Shown in pieces: positions 10,601 to 26,135 of a stretch of 64,000 bases of DNA (the stretch's first letter is position 1; each line of letters starts with the position of its first letter). The position numbers and the translations under genes are program-made. This stretch comes from Zingiber officinale (Eukaryota; Streptophyta; Magnoliopsida; Zingiberales; Zingiberaceae): the NCBI RefSeq assembly GCF_018446385.1, contig NC_056002.1, positions 33,218,636 through 33,282,635 on the forward strand, written 5' to 3'. The notes beneath the pieces are model-generated. The model did no database searches. It was not told the DNA's origin and was given only the letters and a program-made list of their open reading frames with translations.

Positions 10601-12365
10601 AATACTAAAGTCCATGGTACAGAATGTAGGGTTGATAGGAAAGAAATAGCAGAGGGCAATAAATTCACAAAAGTATGGCCGTTATAATTTGCAAGTCGAA
10701 AGAAGACCTATACTATTGTAATCTGGACGCCTAGAAACCAAGTTCAAAAGACAGTGAACGCAAAGTGCTAGAAATATAGCCTGACAAGTAGAAATGTGGG
10801 GGCAATATTTATACAACTCGAGCAAACTACAAGCAGGATTAATAGCAAAGTCAATATAAACACCAACCTTCAATTTGTCTTCTTCAAGATACTCCTTGGC
10901 TTCATCTCTTAAATGCAGCCTTATCTCAGTTCCGCGACCAAGTGGTTCATTCCATGTATCCTCAGACACGGCAAACGACCCATCAGCCTTGGACTCCCAT
11001 ACGTACCTGAAATGTTAAAAAGAAGATACCAAGAAGGTAATCAGACCAATAAAAAAACCATCTGTACATCAAAAACTTCATCCAGGTGACTACGAATTTA
11101 GAATGGAAAGGAAAACTAAGTTTATCAACTCACTGTATGTCGTCATTGTGCTTGCTAATAACTTCAACATAATCAGCAACCAAATACACAGAATAAAAGC
11201 CAACACCAAATTGCCCTATGAGATTCAGGTCACCTCCTGTCTGCATTTTCTCCATGAAAGCTGCATGCAACAACAGCAGATCCATGTAAGTTGTTACTCA
11301 GTTGGAGCAAAGTTTATCTTGCAGTTGGAGCAAAACTAGAATACTCATATACAAACAAATGAAGAATTGATGATACCAGAAGTTCCAGACTTTGCGATGG
11401 TCCCCAAATTCTTGATCAAATCATCCTTTGTCATACCAATACCTCGGTCACGAATAGACAGGATCTTCTTTTCCTTATCCAACTTCATCTGAATTGACAA
11501 AACAAAGATCATTATAAACCTTAATTCCCTACTCAGAAGGAATGGTTTATTAATCTAGTTGCTACTCACAAGGATTTCGAGCTTTGTGTTGTCGCCTTCA
11601 CCCAGGACCTCCTTATCGGTGAGTGCAAGGAATCTGATCTTATCCAACGCCTATTAACAAAAACAAACAAACAAATAACATATTGAACGATTTGATCGCT
11701 AGAAATGTTTGTTAATAAATGAATCAAACAAATTTAAGGATAATAATAAAGCATATACAATATAGAAACAAATAAACTATCACAACTTACATCAGAAGCG
11801 TTCGAGATAAGCTCTCTCAAGAAGACATCTTTGTTACTGTAGAGCGAGTTGATGATAATATCCATCAGCCGAGAAACCTCAGCTTGGAACTCGAATTTCT
11901 CGGCGTTGCTCCGCAATGTCTTCCGCGAGATCGACTCCGCCTCTCTATTACAAAGCACGAAAATTCTCAAAACATAACGAATAGCAATGACAAGATGGTG
12001 CAAAAATGAAGGAAAACAGGTCACCTTTTGGTGACTTCGGAGTCGGTCGACAGTCCACTGGGAACAGCTCCGAGCTTCTCCTCCACCTTCGGAAGATCAG
12101 CGAGGTCATCAGAGTCCACGCTTCCCTCCGCATTCGCCTGGAGCTTCCTCCCTGAGAGATCAATAAGAACCTCACGTAAACCCCTAAGCGTCAAAACCAA
12201 ACCAACAGAAACTGATCGAGAGCTCGTCGAAGAGATCAGATCGAGAGCTCGTCGAAGAGATAAGATCGGAAGCACGAAGCGGTGGATCGAGGTACTACCT
12301 TGGTCGGGGACGGTGGAAAGGAGGAGAAGAAGGAGGAGTGCAGAAGACAGTGCCCACTTCCTCAT
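7645..12365 (-). CDS. HSP90B1: Endoplasmin / GRP94 (ER-resident Hsp90, SHEPHERD type)
   Basis: Fifteen exons encode 818 residues: 12365-12299, 12151-12025, 11944-11791, 11650-11570, 11488-11377, 11260-11134, 11006-10868, 10345-10228, 10121-9919, 9671-9456, 9361-9196, 9110-8969, 8869-8719, 8365-7961 and 7893-7645. All have GT-AG borders and the phases agree. Residues 1-22 are a signal peptide with a seven-Leu core. The GHKL ATPase domain (about 75-270) shows [26 protein letters not shown] and [17 protein letters not shown]. An acidic linker rich in Glu follows (about 295-335), then the middle domain ([19 protein letters not shown]) and the C-terminal dimerisation domain. The protein ends in KDEL, the ER-retrieval signal, and lacks the cytosolic MEEVD end. 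GRP94 folds secreted and membrane proteins; the Arabidopsis member SHEPHERD is needed for CLAVATA receptor function. Length is normal for plants and no disabling change is seen. An ER-stress element lies upstream. Confidence 0.97.
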
Positions 12366-12416
12366 CGCGTTGGTTCGATGGCAGCTTTTCACGATCTCGA
12401 TCGAGGCCTTCGGGTT

Positions 12417-12422
12417 CTTATA
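12417..12422 (-). promoter_or_regulatory. TATA box of the GRP94 gene
   Basis: Read on the minus strand this is TATAAG, 52 bp upstream of the GRP94 start codon. It implies a 5' leader of only about 20-30 nt. It is the best TATA candidate between the start codon and the stress elements. Confidence 0.55.
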
Positions 12423-12528
12423 GTTTCGCCGTAAAGGGTCGATGTCGATATCGCCACGGTGGAGCATCCGACGGAGAGGATGTGACAAAGCCACGCGTCG
12501 TGTTGGTAGTGGCTTGACGAAGGGCCAT

Positions 12529-12536
12529 TGACGTGG
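12529..12536 (+). promoter_or_regulatory. UPRE-like TGACGTGG element
   Basis: TGACGTGG matches the unfolded-protein-response element core bound by XBP1/bZIP60-type factors. It lies about 165 bp upstream of the GRP94 start codon. Two further ACGTGG cores follow at about 12613-12618 and 12650-12655. Confidence 0.55.
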
Positions 12537-12613
12537 AGGATTCGATTAGTGTGATGTGAAGCGTCAGATCGGTCTGCTAGGGTGGGAGCGGACGATCAAG
12601 ATTTTGCAGGAGA

Positions 12614-12632
12614 CGTGGAAGTAAATTATTGG
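12614..12632 (-). promoter_or_regulatory. Perfect ER stress response element (ERSE)
   Basis: On the minus strand the sequence is CCAATAATTTACTTCCACG, which is exactly CCAAT-N9-CCACG, the ERSE consensus. It is oriented with the GRP94 gene and lies about 250 bp upstream of its start codon. In plants such sites are used by bZIP28/bZIP60 with NF-Y during ER stress, fitting induction of an ER chaperone. The match is seen directly; the function is inferred. Confidence 0.8.
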
Positions 12633-12634
12633 AT

Positions 12635-12682
12635 GCCGTTGGGTTTTTCGACGTGGTTGCCGTTGGGTTTTTCGACGTTGGC
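12635..12682. repeat. 24-bp tandem duplication next to the ERSE
   Basis: Two adjacent 24-bp copies (12635-12658 and 12659-12682) begin GCCGTTGGGTTTTTCGACGT. The first ends in ACGTGGTT and the second in ACGTTGGC, so only the first keeps an ACGTGG core. The duplication doubles an ACGT-containing module in the GRP94 promoter. Confidence 0.75.
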
Positions 12683-12699
12683 GGGCCGTTAGCAGCGAA

Positions 12700-13559
12700 C
12701 CAACGAGAGAGAGAACATACAAGGAAAATGAACTATATATACACATATATAAATTTAAGTTACTATCTTACTATTTTTAATAAGAATACAACTATTTACT
12801 AATTAATTTTGATAATATCAAATAAATTGGTAATATCGTAAATGGAGAAATTTCTATAAATATCTTAGGTGAATGATATTAAAAAATATATTTTTTAACC
12901 TTTTGAATAAGATCAAATTTGACATGATATAAAAAATTAAATTAACTTTTTAAAAAAGAATCCATTACTAATAAAAAAATGAATATTATTTTTAAAAAAT
13001 ATTTTAACACTTTAATTATTTAATAAGTTATCAATAAATTTTTAATAAAATATTATTCTTGATAATCGAAACAGGGCTGGAAAGTCGTTTGTTTATTTGT
13101 TAATTAATATATAATTATTTATAAATAAATAATTAAATATATTAATTAATAATTTTTTATTATATAATTATTCTTAATAAATGTTAATATATCCAGCAAT
13201 ATCCAACATCTGTCCGACAAATAATTTTATAATTTTTTTAAAAAATAATATAATAATCTCGAATTGTGACGACCAATGCATGAACCATGAACCAACGATT
13301 TCGAATTGTAATCATCTTGGATGGTTAAGGTTAAGGGTCGACTCCCAGGAATCATTGAACCAGTGGTTCTGAACTGTCAAACTAATAATTTCAAACTGTG
13401 GTCAAGTCTGAAAGGAGCGTCTCATTTTGATTTTTTTTAATAAAAAATATATCTCCATGTCTCATTTTGATTTTTTTTTTTTAATAAAAAAGGCATCTCC
13501 ATGCCTGTAAAATGAGACAAGTACTCTTTGACATACTATATGCTTTTGACACGCATACT
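12700..13559. other. AT-rich intergenic stretch
   Basis: Very AT-rich, with TA-, AATAAATA- and poly-A/T runs. The short segment 13425-13510 is a near-duplicate pair (CTCATTTTGATTTTTTT twice, about 50 bp apart). The small open frame at 13181-13372 has no support. No gene, RNA or regulatory site was recognised. Confidence 0.5.
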
Positions 13560-14500
13560 CCCGCCTATATTCTCATCCAAATTAGATTATATTATAGTAG
13601 TTACGATTTCATAGCTGCTAAATAGTTGTAGCATCTACGATTTCATAGCTAATATAACTAAGTTATCATATAGTTATAATAGTTATGTTTTCATAACTGC
13701 TACAACGTGTGTACTGGATAAATTTTGAGAGATCATAGTTATTGACTCAAGTTGAATCATGGGACATACAATATCACATCAGAGATATCTGAACAAGCTT
13801 CAATTTTATATATTGTGTGCCTTGTGGTTTAACCCAAATCAAAAGTTATTATCTCTCAAATTTATAAATAATAGATGTATCAACTATGATTTCGTAACTA
13901 TCACAATGTATATACATACTGAGAAAATTTAGAGAGATTATAACTTTTGATTCAGATATAAGCACAGGACTTACAATATATTAAATCAAGATCTCTGAAC
14001 GAATTTCTATTTGATATATTGTGTATCTTATGATTCAACCTGAATTAACAATTATAGTCTTTTAAAATTGAATTTGTAGGTGTAACAGCTACGATTTCGT
14101 ACTTGATACAACGTATATGTTGGATGAATTTTGAAAGTTGATACACTTTTGACTCAGGTTAAATAACAAGATGAATAATATATCAAATCAAAGATCTCTG
14201 AATAAACTTTGATTTGATATATTATGATTTCGTGATTAAACTTGAATCAAAAGTTATAACATTTTAAAATTAAATTTGTAGTAGTGGCAACTATAGTTTT
14301 ATAATTACTACAACTGAGTTATTAGTTGTTACATAATTATAGTAGCTATGATTTCGTAGTTGTTATAACGTGTATATTGATAAATTTTGAAAAGTCATAA
14401 ATTTGAACTCGAGTTGAACCACAAGACGCACAACATATCAAATTAAAAATCTCTGAACGAATTTTGATTTGATATATTATACGTCACGGAGCTTAATACG
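13560..14500. repeat. Tandem array of foldback (inverted-repeat) units
   Basis: Four units of about 200-255 bp start near 13720, 13924, 14122 and 14377. Within each, a left arm of about 60 bp (AAATTTTGAGAGATCATA... to ACATACAATAT) is followed by a loop and a diverged reverse complement (ACAATAT-like... to TCTCTCAAATTT), roughly three-quarters identical by eye. Linkers contain a second small hairpin of the type AGCTACGA-TT-TCGTAGCT. The fourth unit is truncated in its right arm. The linker words resemble the palindromic array at 1.9-3.2 kb. It could be a cluster of MITE-like elements or one amplified foldback. Confidence 0.7.
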
Positions 14501-15032
14501 AAACAGCTACTATTTAATAACTCCTGCAACTAAAATATTATATAATTGTATAAAGTATGATTTTATAACCACTATAATATGATTCAATTTAAACAAGAGT
14601 GCATTTCTTAAAAACGTGCAGTCTCTCAAAGAGAATTTATGTTATTTTTTACAGAGAAATGGAGTGTCATTTTCATAAAAAATTAAAATAGACCGTCCCT
14701 TTATAAAAAAATATTCTTATAATATAAACCCATTACATTAACAACTCCTAATGCCAGCTTCACGGATATGGAGAGAAATGAAAAAAGAGTAATCATATAA
14801 AGATACAATGACGTGATAATCTCAGTGCCAATGGTTGTTCAAAGAAAGCAGGCTCAAACAACATTTTCCCTAACATAAAGATGAAATCTGAATGGGCATA
14901 TTCTATCAAGTCAGTTATAGATCTTCACAAGTCAAAATAAAAAAATCAAACTGGTTAATCCATGGAAGCGGCCAAACTTCAGAAACATGAGAAGAGTTTC
15001 CGCTAGCTTTTCGTCAATGTGCTGGATCATCA
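14501..15032. other. Downstream flank of the ROP gene
   Basis: No gene is seen. The right half (from about 14750) is presumably the 3' untranslated region of the minus-strand ROP gene. The left half is the decayed edge of the foldback array. Confidence 0.5.
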
Positions 15033-19604
<4,572 letters not shown>

Positions 19605-19801
19605 TCATCACGTTGGGTTTGATATGGGATAATATCAGGGCTAACGTGGGTCTAATATTTCACCATATCAGGTCAAACATGGGTATGATATTTTACCACA
19701 TCAGGTCCAACATGGGACTGATATTTTACCATATCAGGCTCAACGTAGGCTTGATATTTTACCATATCAGGCCTACGTTGACCCTGATATTATCTCATAT
19801 C
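19605..19801 (-). repeat. 33-bp palindromic subrepeat array, left part
   Basis: About six 33-bp units read GGxxTGATATTTTACCATATCAGG-type hairpins with CAACGTGGG-like joints. It is the same subrepeat found inside the 504-570-bp satellite from 36.9 kb on, but in the opposite orientation. The frame stays open as an 11-residue repeat (NMGLIFYHIRS variants). Element A is inserted into the array at ATATC. Confidence 0.8.
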
Positions 19802-20715
19802 TGTTGGTCCCTTTGGAGGCCGACAAGAGGGGAGAGGTGAATTGCCCTGGAAAAATAAATTACACCTTTCTCGGTTTTTCAACTTAATAATAAAACTTGT
19901 AACTTTAAATAAAAGAGACTAATTAAAAACAAACTCAGACACGGAGGTTTTACTTGGTTTGCAATCAGAGGATTGCTAATCCAAGGAAAGGATGACGCAC
20001 TATCTGATGATCTCCTCTGGGCGGAGTAGCCTCTTACAGCGTTGACAGCACAGAAGGAAAGAACAGAATTGAAAGCGTTGGATTACAAGTTGATTGAAAA
20101 GACTGTGCAGATCAGTGCTATATTTATAGCACTGTTTGGGGCGCCCTGAAGGGTCTGGGTGCCTTAGGGGGAATAAAATTTTATCCCCCAACGTTCAGAT
20201 CGAGTCAAACTTGATCTGGTCAAAATCTTCGGTCCGGGTGCCCCGGTACGTTCCGGGTGCCCCGGAGGGGTCCGGGCGCCCCAGTCAGCTCCGGGCGCCC
20301 CAGACCCAAAAGTCAACTCTAGTTGACTTTTTCCGTCCGGTAGCTCTGCTTCGGTTCAGCTCGTCTCGGTCTGAGTCTTCAACTTCGGCTCCGTTAGCTT
20401 GGGTGATCTCGGCCATCCGGAACAGGGCTCACCTGAACCCAAGTTCCGGCCTTCTCCTCGAGCAGCCTTCCTTCCCGGTTTCTCGTCCCTCGAACGTCGT
20501 GTACGTTCTTCTCATCCACCGGTGTACTCTTCCGCAGTCACCTCGTCCCTCGGACGCACCGAGCCCATCGGCTCTCTCCCCGTCCGGTCCTTCTTGTTAG
20601 CCACGTCTTCCGCTCGACTTCCTGTGTTCCTATGCATATTTAGACACAAGGGTTAGACAAAACAAGATCTAACTTAACTTGTTTGATCACATCAAAATAC
20701 CTTGGGGTTCCAACA
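19802..20715 (-). repeat. Element A, 3' LTR (left copy)
   Basis: 914 bp, TGTTGG...CCAACA. It carries a palindromic TATA region at 20113-20134, then a cluster of GGCGCC/GGTGCCCCGG repeats (about 20140-20305) and an inverted W-box pair (20308-20331). It has about 51 bp more GGCGCC repeat than the right copy. Confidence 0.9.
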
Positions 20716-21498
20716 ATCTCCCCCTTTTTGATGTGAGCAACCTAAGTTAAGCTAGGGTAAACAAATGCAATAAAAACAATTGATTTTGCAAATAAGTCTG
20801 TTTAAGTCCAAAACAGATTTTCAATTTATTTTATACCACCCCTTGACTTAACATATTTCTCCCCCTTTGATCACATAAAAAATTGAGGTTTTTTGAAAAT
20901 TTCTAAGAAATAATTTTCAAAGTCTTTGAAAACATAATTTTTAAGTTTAAAAAAAAATCAATATAAGTTAAAAAATTTCAAAAAAAAATTCTAAGCAAAA
21001 ACTTAAAAATAATTTTTATGCAATGGAATAAGTAACTTTCAAAGTTTCTAAGTTAAAAGTAGAGAAAAAAATTTCTAATTTCCAAAAATAATAATTTTCC
21101 AAATATATTTTTTTAATTTGCAACAGAAACATTTTCTAAGTTATGTAAAATTTTCAAAACAAATGTTTACAAACTTTTAAGCATTATTTAATTCTAATTT
21201 TAATACTTTTTCCAGAAAGTTAATTAAACATTTGATTTCAATATTTTGGCTTCCAGGTAGTGGCAAGGCACTAGGCCTTCTTGGTTATTGAAACAACAAC
21301 CACTTCCTTAAACAAAGCCTCATAAAGAAATTATCTGTTTAACTTTCTCGCTGAAAATGCTAAGTTTAATTTTTAAATTCAAGTTAAACATATTTTCGGA
21401 ACCCAATAGAGGTTCCTACCTACAGGGTTAATCAAGTATTTCCTACATACATAGGCTTTTGATATTTTTCTAATTTGACTTTGGTGAAACCTATAGTA

Positions 21499-22942
21499 CT
21501 AGTTTAATGCTCTATAATTTTTAAAACCAGAAATATTTGAACCGTTAAACTTTCTCAAGCTTTCTATTTCTTCTTTTAATTTTTCATTTTCAAGTTTCAA
21601 TTTATCAAAATCCTCTATTAGACATGATTTTGCCAAAATTCTTTTTGTTTCTAAAATTTTATTTTTTAATTTGGTATTTTTATTTTCTAATTTATACATG
21701 GATTTTGTCATAGCCTTAATACCAAAGTAAAGTTGATCAGGAGGTAAGAGGCATACCTCACTTACCATATCAGACTTGAAGCCTGATTCTCCCCCTGCTT
21801 CTCTGCATTCATCTGACGTCCCTCCCCCTTCATCGATGTTGGGTTCTGATGTACTTTGCCCTTCATAGCTTGCCATCAGTGCTATCTCGACATATTCTTG
21901 AACCTCGGACTCAGATGATGAACTATCATCCCAAGTTGCTTTTAGATTCTTGTGCTTCTTGGGTATCTTGACTTTGTCTTTCTTTAGTTCTGGGCAGTCT
22001 TCTTTTAAGTGTCCTTCCCTTTGACACTGGTAGCAACGCATCCTTCTTCTATTTCTTGGATTCTTTTTGTTCTGCATTTATTTAAATTTATTAGATCTAA
22101 AAAACTTTTTAAAATTTCTTACCATATATGCTTCCTTTAAATTTATTAGATCTAAAAAACTTTTTAAAATTTCTTACCATATATGCTTCCTGATCCTCTT
22201 CTGAATCTGACTCGGGTTCATCTTTCTTGGTTGCGTTTAGTGAGATCATCTGGCTTGATTCCTTTATTGTCCCTGCACACCTGGTTTCATGTAATTCAAG
22301 AGTAGAGAACAATTCTTCTAAAGTACTTACCTCCAAGTCTTTTGAAATATAGTAGGCGTCGACGATTGATATCCATTCTGGAGTTCTAGGAAACGCATTG
22401 AGTGCGTAGCGTATGGTGTCCTGGTTTGTTACCGTTTCACCAAGATTCTCGAGACCAGTAATCAATTCCTTTACCTTTGCGTGTAGATCAGCTACCTTCT
22501 CACCTTTTTCCAGACGAATGTTCGCCAGTCTGTTCCGAAGGATATCTCTTCTTGCTAGCTTGGCTTCGGATGTTCCTTCATGGAGTTCCAGGAACTTCTC
22601 CCAGAGTTCTTTGGCCGACGAGTAGCTTCCGATGCGGTTGACTTCTTGAGGAGGCAACACGCTAAGCAGGTGATATTCCACACGGTTGTTCGTTACGGAA
22701 TCACTCTGCTCCTTCTTTGTCCACTGGCTCTCTTCTTTTTCTTCTCCATTTTGATTCATCGGAGCTACAAAGCCATACTTTATTATTAACCGAATTTCGA
22801 AATCAGTTTTCAGGAATACCTCCATACAACGCTTCCAGTGTGCGAAGTCCCCCTCGAATTTTGATGGAACAATGCTTGGTCTGGCTATCTCGTTGCTTCG
22901 ATCAGCGGTTAGTCCTCCTGAAGAACCTGGCTCTAATACCAC
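21499..22942 (-). pseudogene. Element A gag (UBN2-type capsid plus CCHC knuckle), frameshifted
   Basis: Two minus-strand frames, 22942-22109 and 22077-21499, are the two halves of one gag. The first has the capsid-like part (FEGDFAHWKRCMEVFLKTDF, LWEKFLELHEGTSEAKLARR, RYALNAFPRTPEW). The second has the zinc knuckle CYQCQREGHLKEDC (all four ligands present), then Ser/Glu-rich and coiled-coil stretches. The frame break coincides with a 55-bp tandem duplication at 22081-22190. No ATG is found at the expected start (the frame runs back into the primer site), so translation is doubtful. The product would have packaged RNA into virus-like particles. Confidence 0.85.
22081..22190. repeat. 55-bp tandem duplication inside element A gag
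   Basis: 22081-22135 and 22136-22190 appear identical (each begins TTTAAATTTATTAGATC and ends ATATGCTTCC). Since 55 is not a multiple of three, it shifts the reading frame between the capsid and knuckle parts of gag. Confidence 0.92.
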
Positions 22943-22943
22943 T

Positions 22944-23806
22944 TGTTGGTCCCTTTGGAGGCCGGCAAGAGGGGAGGGGTGAATTGCCCTGAAAAAATAA
23001 ATTACACCTTTCTTGGTTTTTCAACTTAATAATAAAACTTGCAACTTTAAATAAAAGAGACTAATTAAAAATAAACTCAGACACAGAGAGTTTACTTGGT
23101 TTGCAATCAGAGGATTGCTAATCCAAGGAAAGGATGTCGCACTATCTGATGATCTCCTCTGGGCGGAGTAGCCTCTTACAGCGTTGACAGCACAGAAGGA
23201 CAGAACAGAATTGAAAGCGCTGGATTACAAGTTGATTGAAAAGACTGTGCAAATCAGTGTTATATTTATAGCACTATTCGGGGCACCCTAAAGGGTCCGG
23301 GTGCCCTAAGGGGGATAAAATTTTATCCCCCAATGTTCAGATTGAGTCAAAACTCAATCTAGTCAAAATCATCAGTCCGGGCGCCCCGAACCCAAAAGTC
23401 AACTCTGGTTGACTTTTTCTGTCCGGTAGCTCTGCTTCAGTTCAGCTCGTCTTGGTCCGGGTCTTCAACTCCAGCTTCGCTAGTTTGGGTGATCTCGGCT
23501 ATCCGGAATAGGGCTCACCCAAACCCAAGTTCCGGCCTTCTCCTCGAGCAGCCTTCCTTCCCAGTTTCTCATCCCTCGAACGTCGCGTACGTTCTTCTCG
23601 TCCACCGGTGTACTCTTCCGCGGTCACCTCGTCCCTCGGACACACAGAGCCCGTCGACTCTCTTCCCGTGTCGTCCTTCTCGTTAGCCGCGTCTTCTACT
23701 CGACTTCCTGTGTTCCTAAGCTCCTGCACACTTAGACAAAGGGTTAGACAAAACATGACCTAACTTAACTTGTTTGATCATATCAAAACACCTTGGGGTT
23801 CCAACA
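22944..23806 (-). repeat. Element A, 5' LTR (right copy)
   Basis: 863 bp. It holds the promoter for minus-strand transcription: an inverted W-box pair (AAAAGTCAAC at 23394-23403, GTTGACTTTT at 23408-23417), a shortened GGCGCC segment and a TATA region (complement of 23260-23270). Confidence 0.9.
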
Positions 23807-23846
23807 ATATCAGGCCCAACGTGGGCCTGATATTTTACCATATCAG
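23807..23846 (-). repeat. 33-bp palindromic subrepeat array, right part
   Basis: This continues the array at 19605-19801 after element A: ATATCAGGCCCAACGTGGG and one more TGATATTTTACCATATCAGG unit. It confirms that A landed inside the array. Confidence 0.85.
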
Positions 23847-24724
23847 GCCCTTCAGAACGATGTGAAGCTCGATTTGGAAAACATTCCACCAGCTTTAATT
23901 TTGTTGTTAAAAAATTAAATTTGTAAAAATTATAGGTTGTAGTTAATTTTAGCCAGAAACTACATTGGAACAGTGTGTTAGGTCACTTTAATAGTTTTTT
24001 TCGACCATCCACAATCAAAGGAAGACATCATGGAGCTGTTATTTACATGATCGACACATAGCCATGATCAAACAGTCTCCCTTTTATCTTTTCTTGGACA
24101 TACAAGAAATCTATCATATACGTAGTATACTGATCAATATATTTGAAAATTGGGATTTAACATCTCAAACCTTTAGACTCTATAACTTGCAGTTTTTAAT
24201 TTTAAGCACCAAATAGATTTAGAAATTTAATGTCTTATCTTTTGCATTTTGGTATGCAAAAAAATATCTTACAATATAACTATTAATTTATGATTTTCAG
24301 GTGTACTTGTTGCATTTACATGAAGAGATGTATCTTTATTGCTTGGTATTGCAGACCGAGGTGCTTCGGTTCCTTTGAATTCAAATCAAGCATTGGGTGA
24401 CCTCTTTGTTACTCACTTCTCAAATAACAAACCCGTAACTTGATCAAGAATTGAGGAGTTGATGAAATTTTATTCCAATAGCGTTGAAGCACATGCTGAT
24501 ATTTTATTATTTTACAAATTCTACATTTTGTATATATTTGTTTGTGTCTTATTTGAAGGCGCTGGAATTCCGTTCTGTGTAAATCCCCTGTACAAAAATT
24601 TGTATAAGCATAGAACTTTTCCTAGCAACCCACATGTTCGATCAGACATATGTTTCATCAATCAAGCAAGTTCTTGATTGATCAAAGCACACCTTGATCA
24701 AACCACAAAATCGTTGGCCTCTTG
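23847..24724. other. Unassigned AT-rich spacer
   Basis: No gene is recognised. Short open frames (for example 24459-24677) lack domains. The segment begins CCTTCAGAACGATG right after the subrepeat array, so its boundary may be another old junction. Confidence 0.4.
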
Positions 24725-25365
24725 TGTTGGTATTCAAAATCGATATCCAAAATCGACATGAAGAAAACAAAACCAATTACGCAGCGGAATTAAAAAACTA
24801 GTTGTACATTTCTTCGTAGTTAAAGACCTCTTGATCTTCTGCCGTATTCCTCTCCTCTTCTTGGATGTCGTGTGGGCGACGATATACCAGGACAACACCA
24901 CCCTTCTTCTCTTCTCTTCCAAACTGCTGGCCACAAAAGAGTCGCTAGGATGAGTCACCTTCTAATCTTCTTCCTTCTCTTCTTTTTCCTCTTCTTTCTC
25001 TTCTTCCTCTTCTTCCTTTTCTTGCTCTTCTTCCCTTTCTTCAAGCCGTCGCCCACAAGTGGATGGGAAGGGGCGTCGGCCACCAAGGGAGAAGGGGGGA
25101 CGCCGACCACCAAGGAGGAGGGGATAAGGGCACCGACCCTAAGCAAGGAGGAGGAGAGGGAAAGGGGGGAGGAGAATAGGTTTGTGCCGCTGGCCCTAGG
25201 AGGAGGAGATGGGGTGGCAACCACAAGAAGAGAAGGGATTGTGGAGAATAAGAAAGGTATGTCTTAGGGACCACATCCTACTCCTTTTTATAGACTTGTC
25301 GTCGGTTATAAGGAAAGAAAAATTAACAAAATTTTGTTTTAGAATAAATCTAAACAAACTTTGTT

Positions 25366-25476
25366 AAACCAAACCAAGTTAAGTTAAACTAAACCAAGTT
25401 AAGTTAAACCAAACCAAGCTAAGTTAGACCAAACCAAGTTAAGTTAAACCAAACCAAGTTAAGTTAAACCAAACCC
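25366..25476. repeat. About 20-bp tandem repeat (AAACCAAACCAAGTTAAGTT)
   Basis: Five to six copies of a unit near AAACCAAACCAAGTTAAGTT lie inside the H-type LTR. The open frames on both strands at 24872-25274 next to it are low-complexity (Leu/Phe or Lys/Arg runs) and are not genes. Confidence 0.8.
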
Positions 25477-26135
25477 GGTTATGGATGGGTGGATGCGAGG
25501 CTTTATAGAGGCTACAACAGGGACCGAGAGGAGGAATTGATTTTGGCCTCCTGATGGACTTGAGCTTCCTGTGTTCAACCCGAACATTCAACTCAAGTTT
25601 ATCAATAATAACTCATACCACTAAAGGGTCATTATTGAACTACCACACCAATCCCATATTACAATATGGGCTCTTACTTATCATGAGTGTGTTAATCTCC
25701 CTGTGTTTAAGATATCGTATGTCCATTAATTAAATGAGTTACTGACAACTCACTTAATTAATATCTGACTCCAAGAGTAGTATCACTCAACTTTATTATC
25801 ATGTCAAACTAAGTCCACCTGCAGGGTTTACATGATAATCCTTATGAGCTCCACAAGGGGGCATCATCAATCTAAAAAAATATGACACAGTTTCTTTTTA
25901 TAATCAACAATATATCATATAAATGGTACTATCTCCCAACTTATCGGGCCTATTGATTTAACAAATAAATCCCACCCATTGATAAGTTAAAGAAATAAAT
26001 ACTAAGTATATGTGTTTGTTATTATACCGGGATTAAGAGTACGCACATCCATAATAATAGAGGTTCTGTTCTTTTATGCGGTCAGTATAAATCGAACAAC
26101 CTCAAATGGTCCTGCTCAATACACACATAGTGTAC

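Larger units (their letters stand above)
19802..23806 (-). mobile_element. Element A: non-autonomous gag-only LTR retrotransposon
   Basis: A 4.0-kb element bounded by TG...CA and a 5-bp target duplication ATATC (19797-19801 and 23807-23811). On the minus strand the order is 5' LTR (23806-22944), primer-binding site TGGTATTAGAGCC (complement of 22929-22941, matching the 3' end of initiator tRNA-Met), gag, polypurine tract (complement of 20716-20730, CAAAAAGGGGGAGAT) and 3' LTR (20715-19802). A second purine tract GGGGGAGA lies at about 20862-20869. There is no protease, integrase or reverse transcriptase. Elements with LTRs and only gag are known in plants as TR-GAG elements. The PBS type and the repeated GGGGGAGA tracts point to the Ty1/copia Sirevirus side. 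Confidence 0.92.

Noticed and set aside
12028-12423. 131-codon plus-strand frame over GRP94 exons 1-2
   Set aside because: It is antisense to well-supported exons, has no domain, and is explained by GC-rich codon use on the real strand.
24872-25267. 131-codon frame with long Phe/Leu run
   Set aside because: Pyrimidine/purine-rich part of an H-type LTR; the same region in H has no matching frame.
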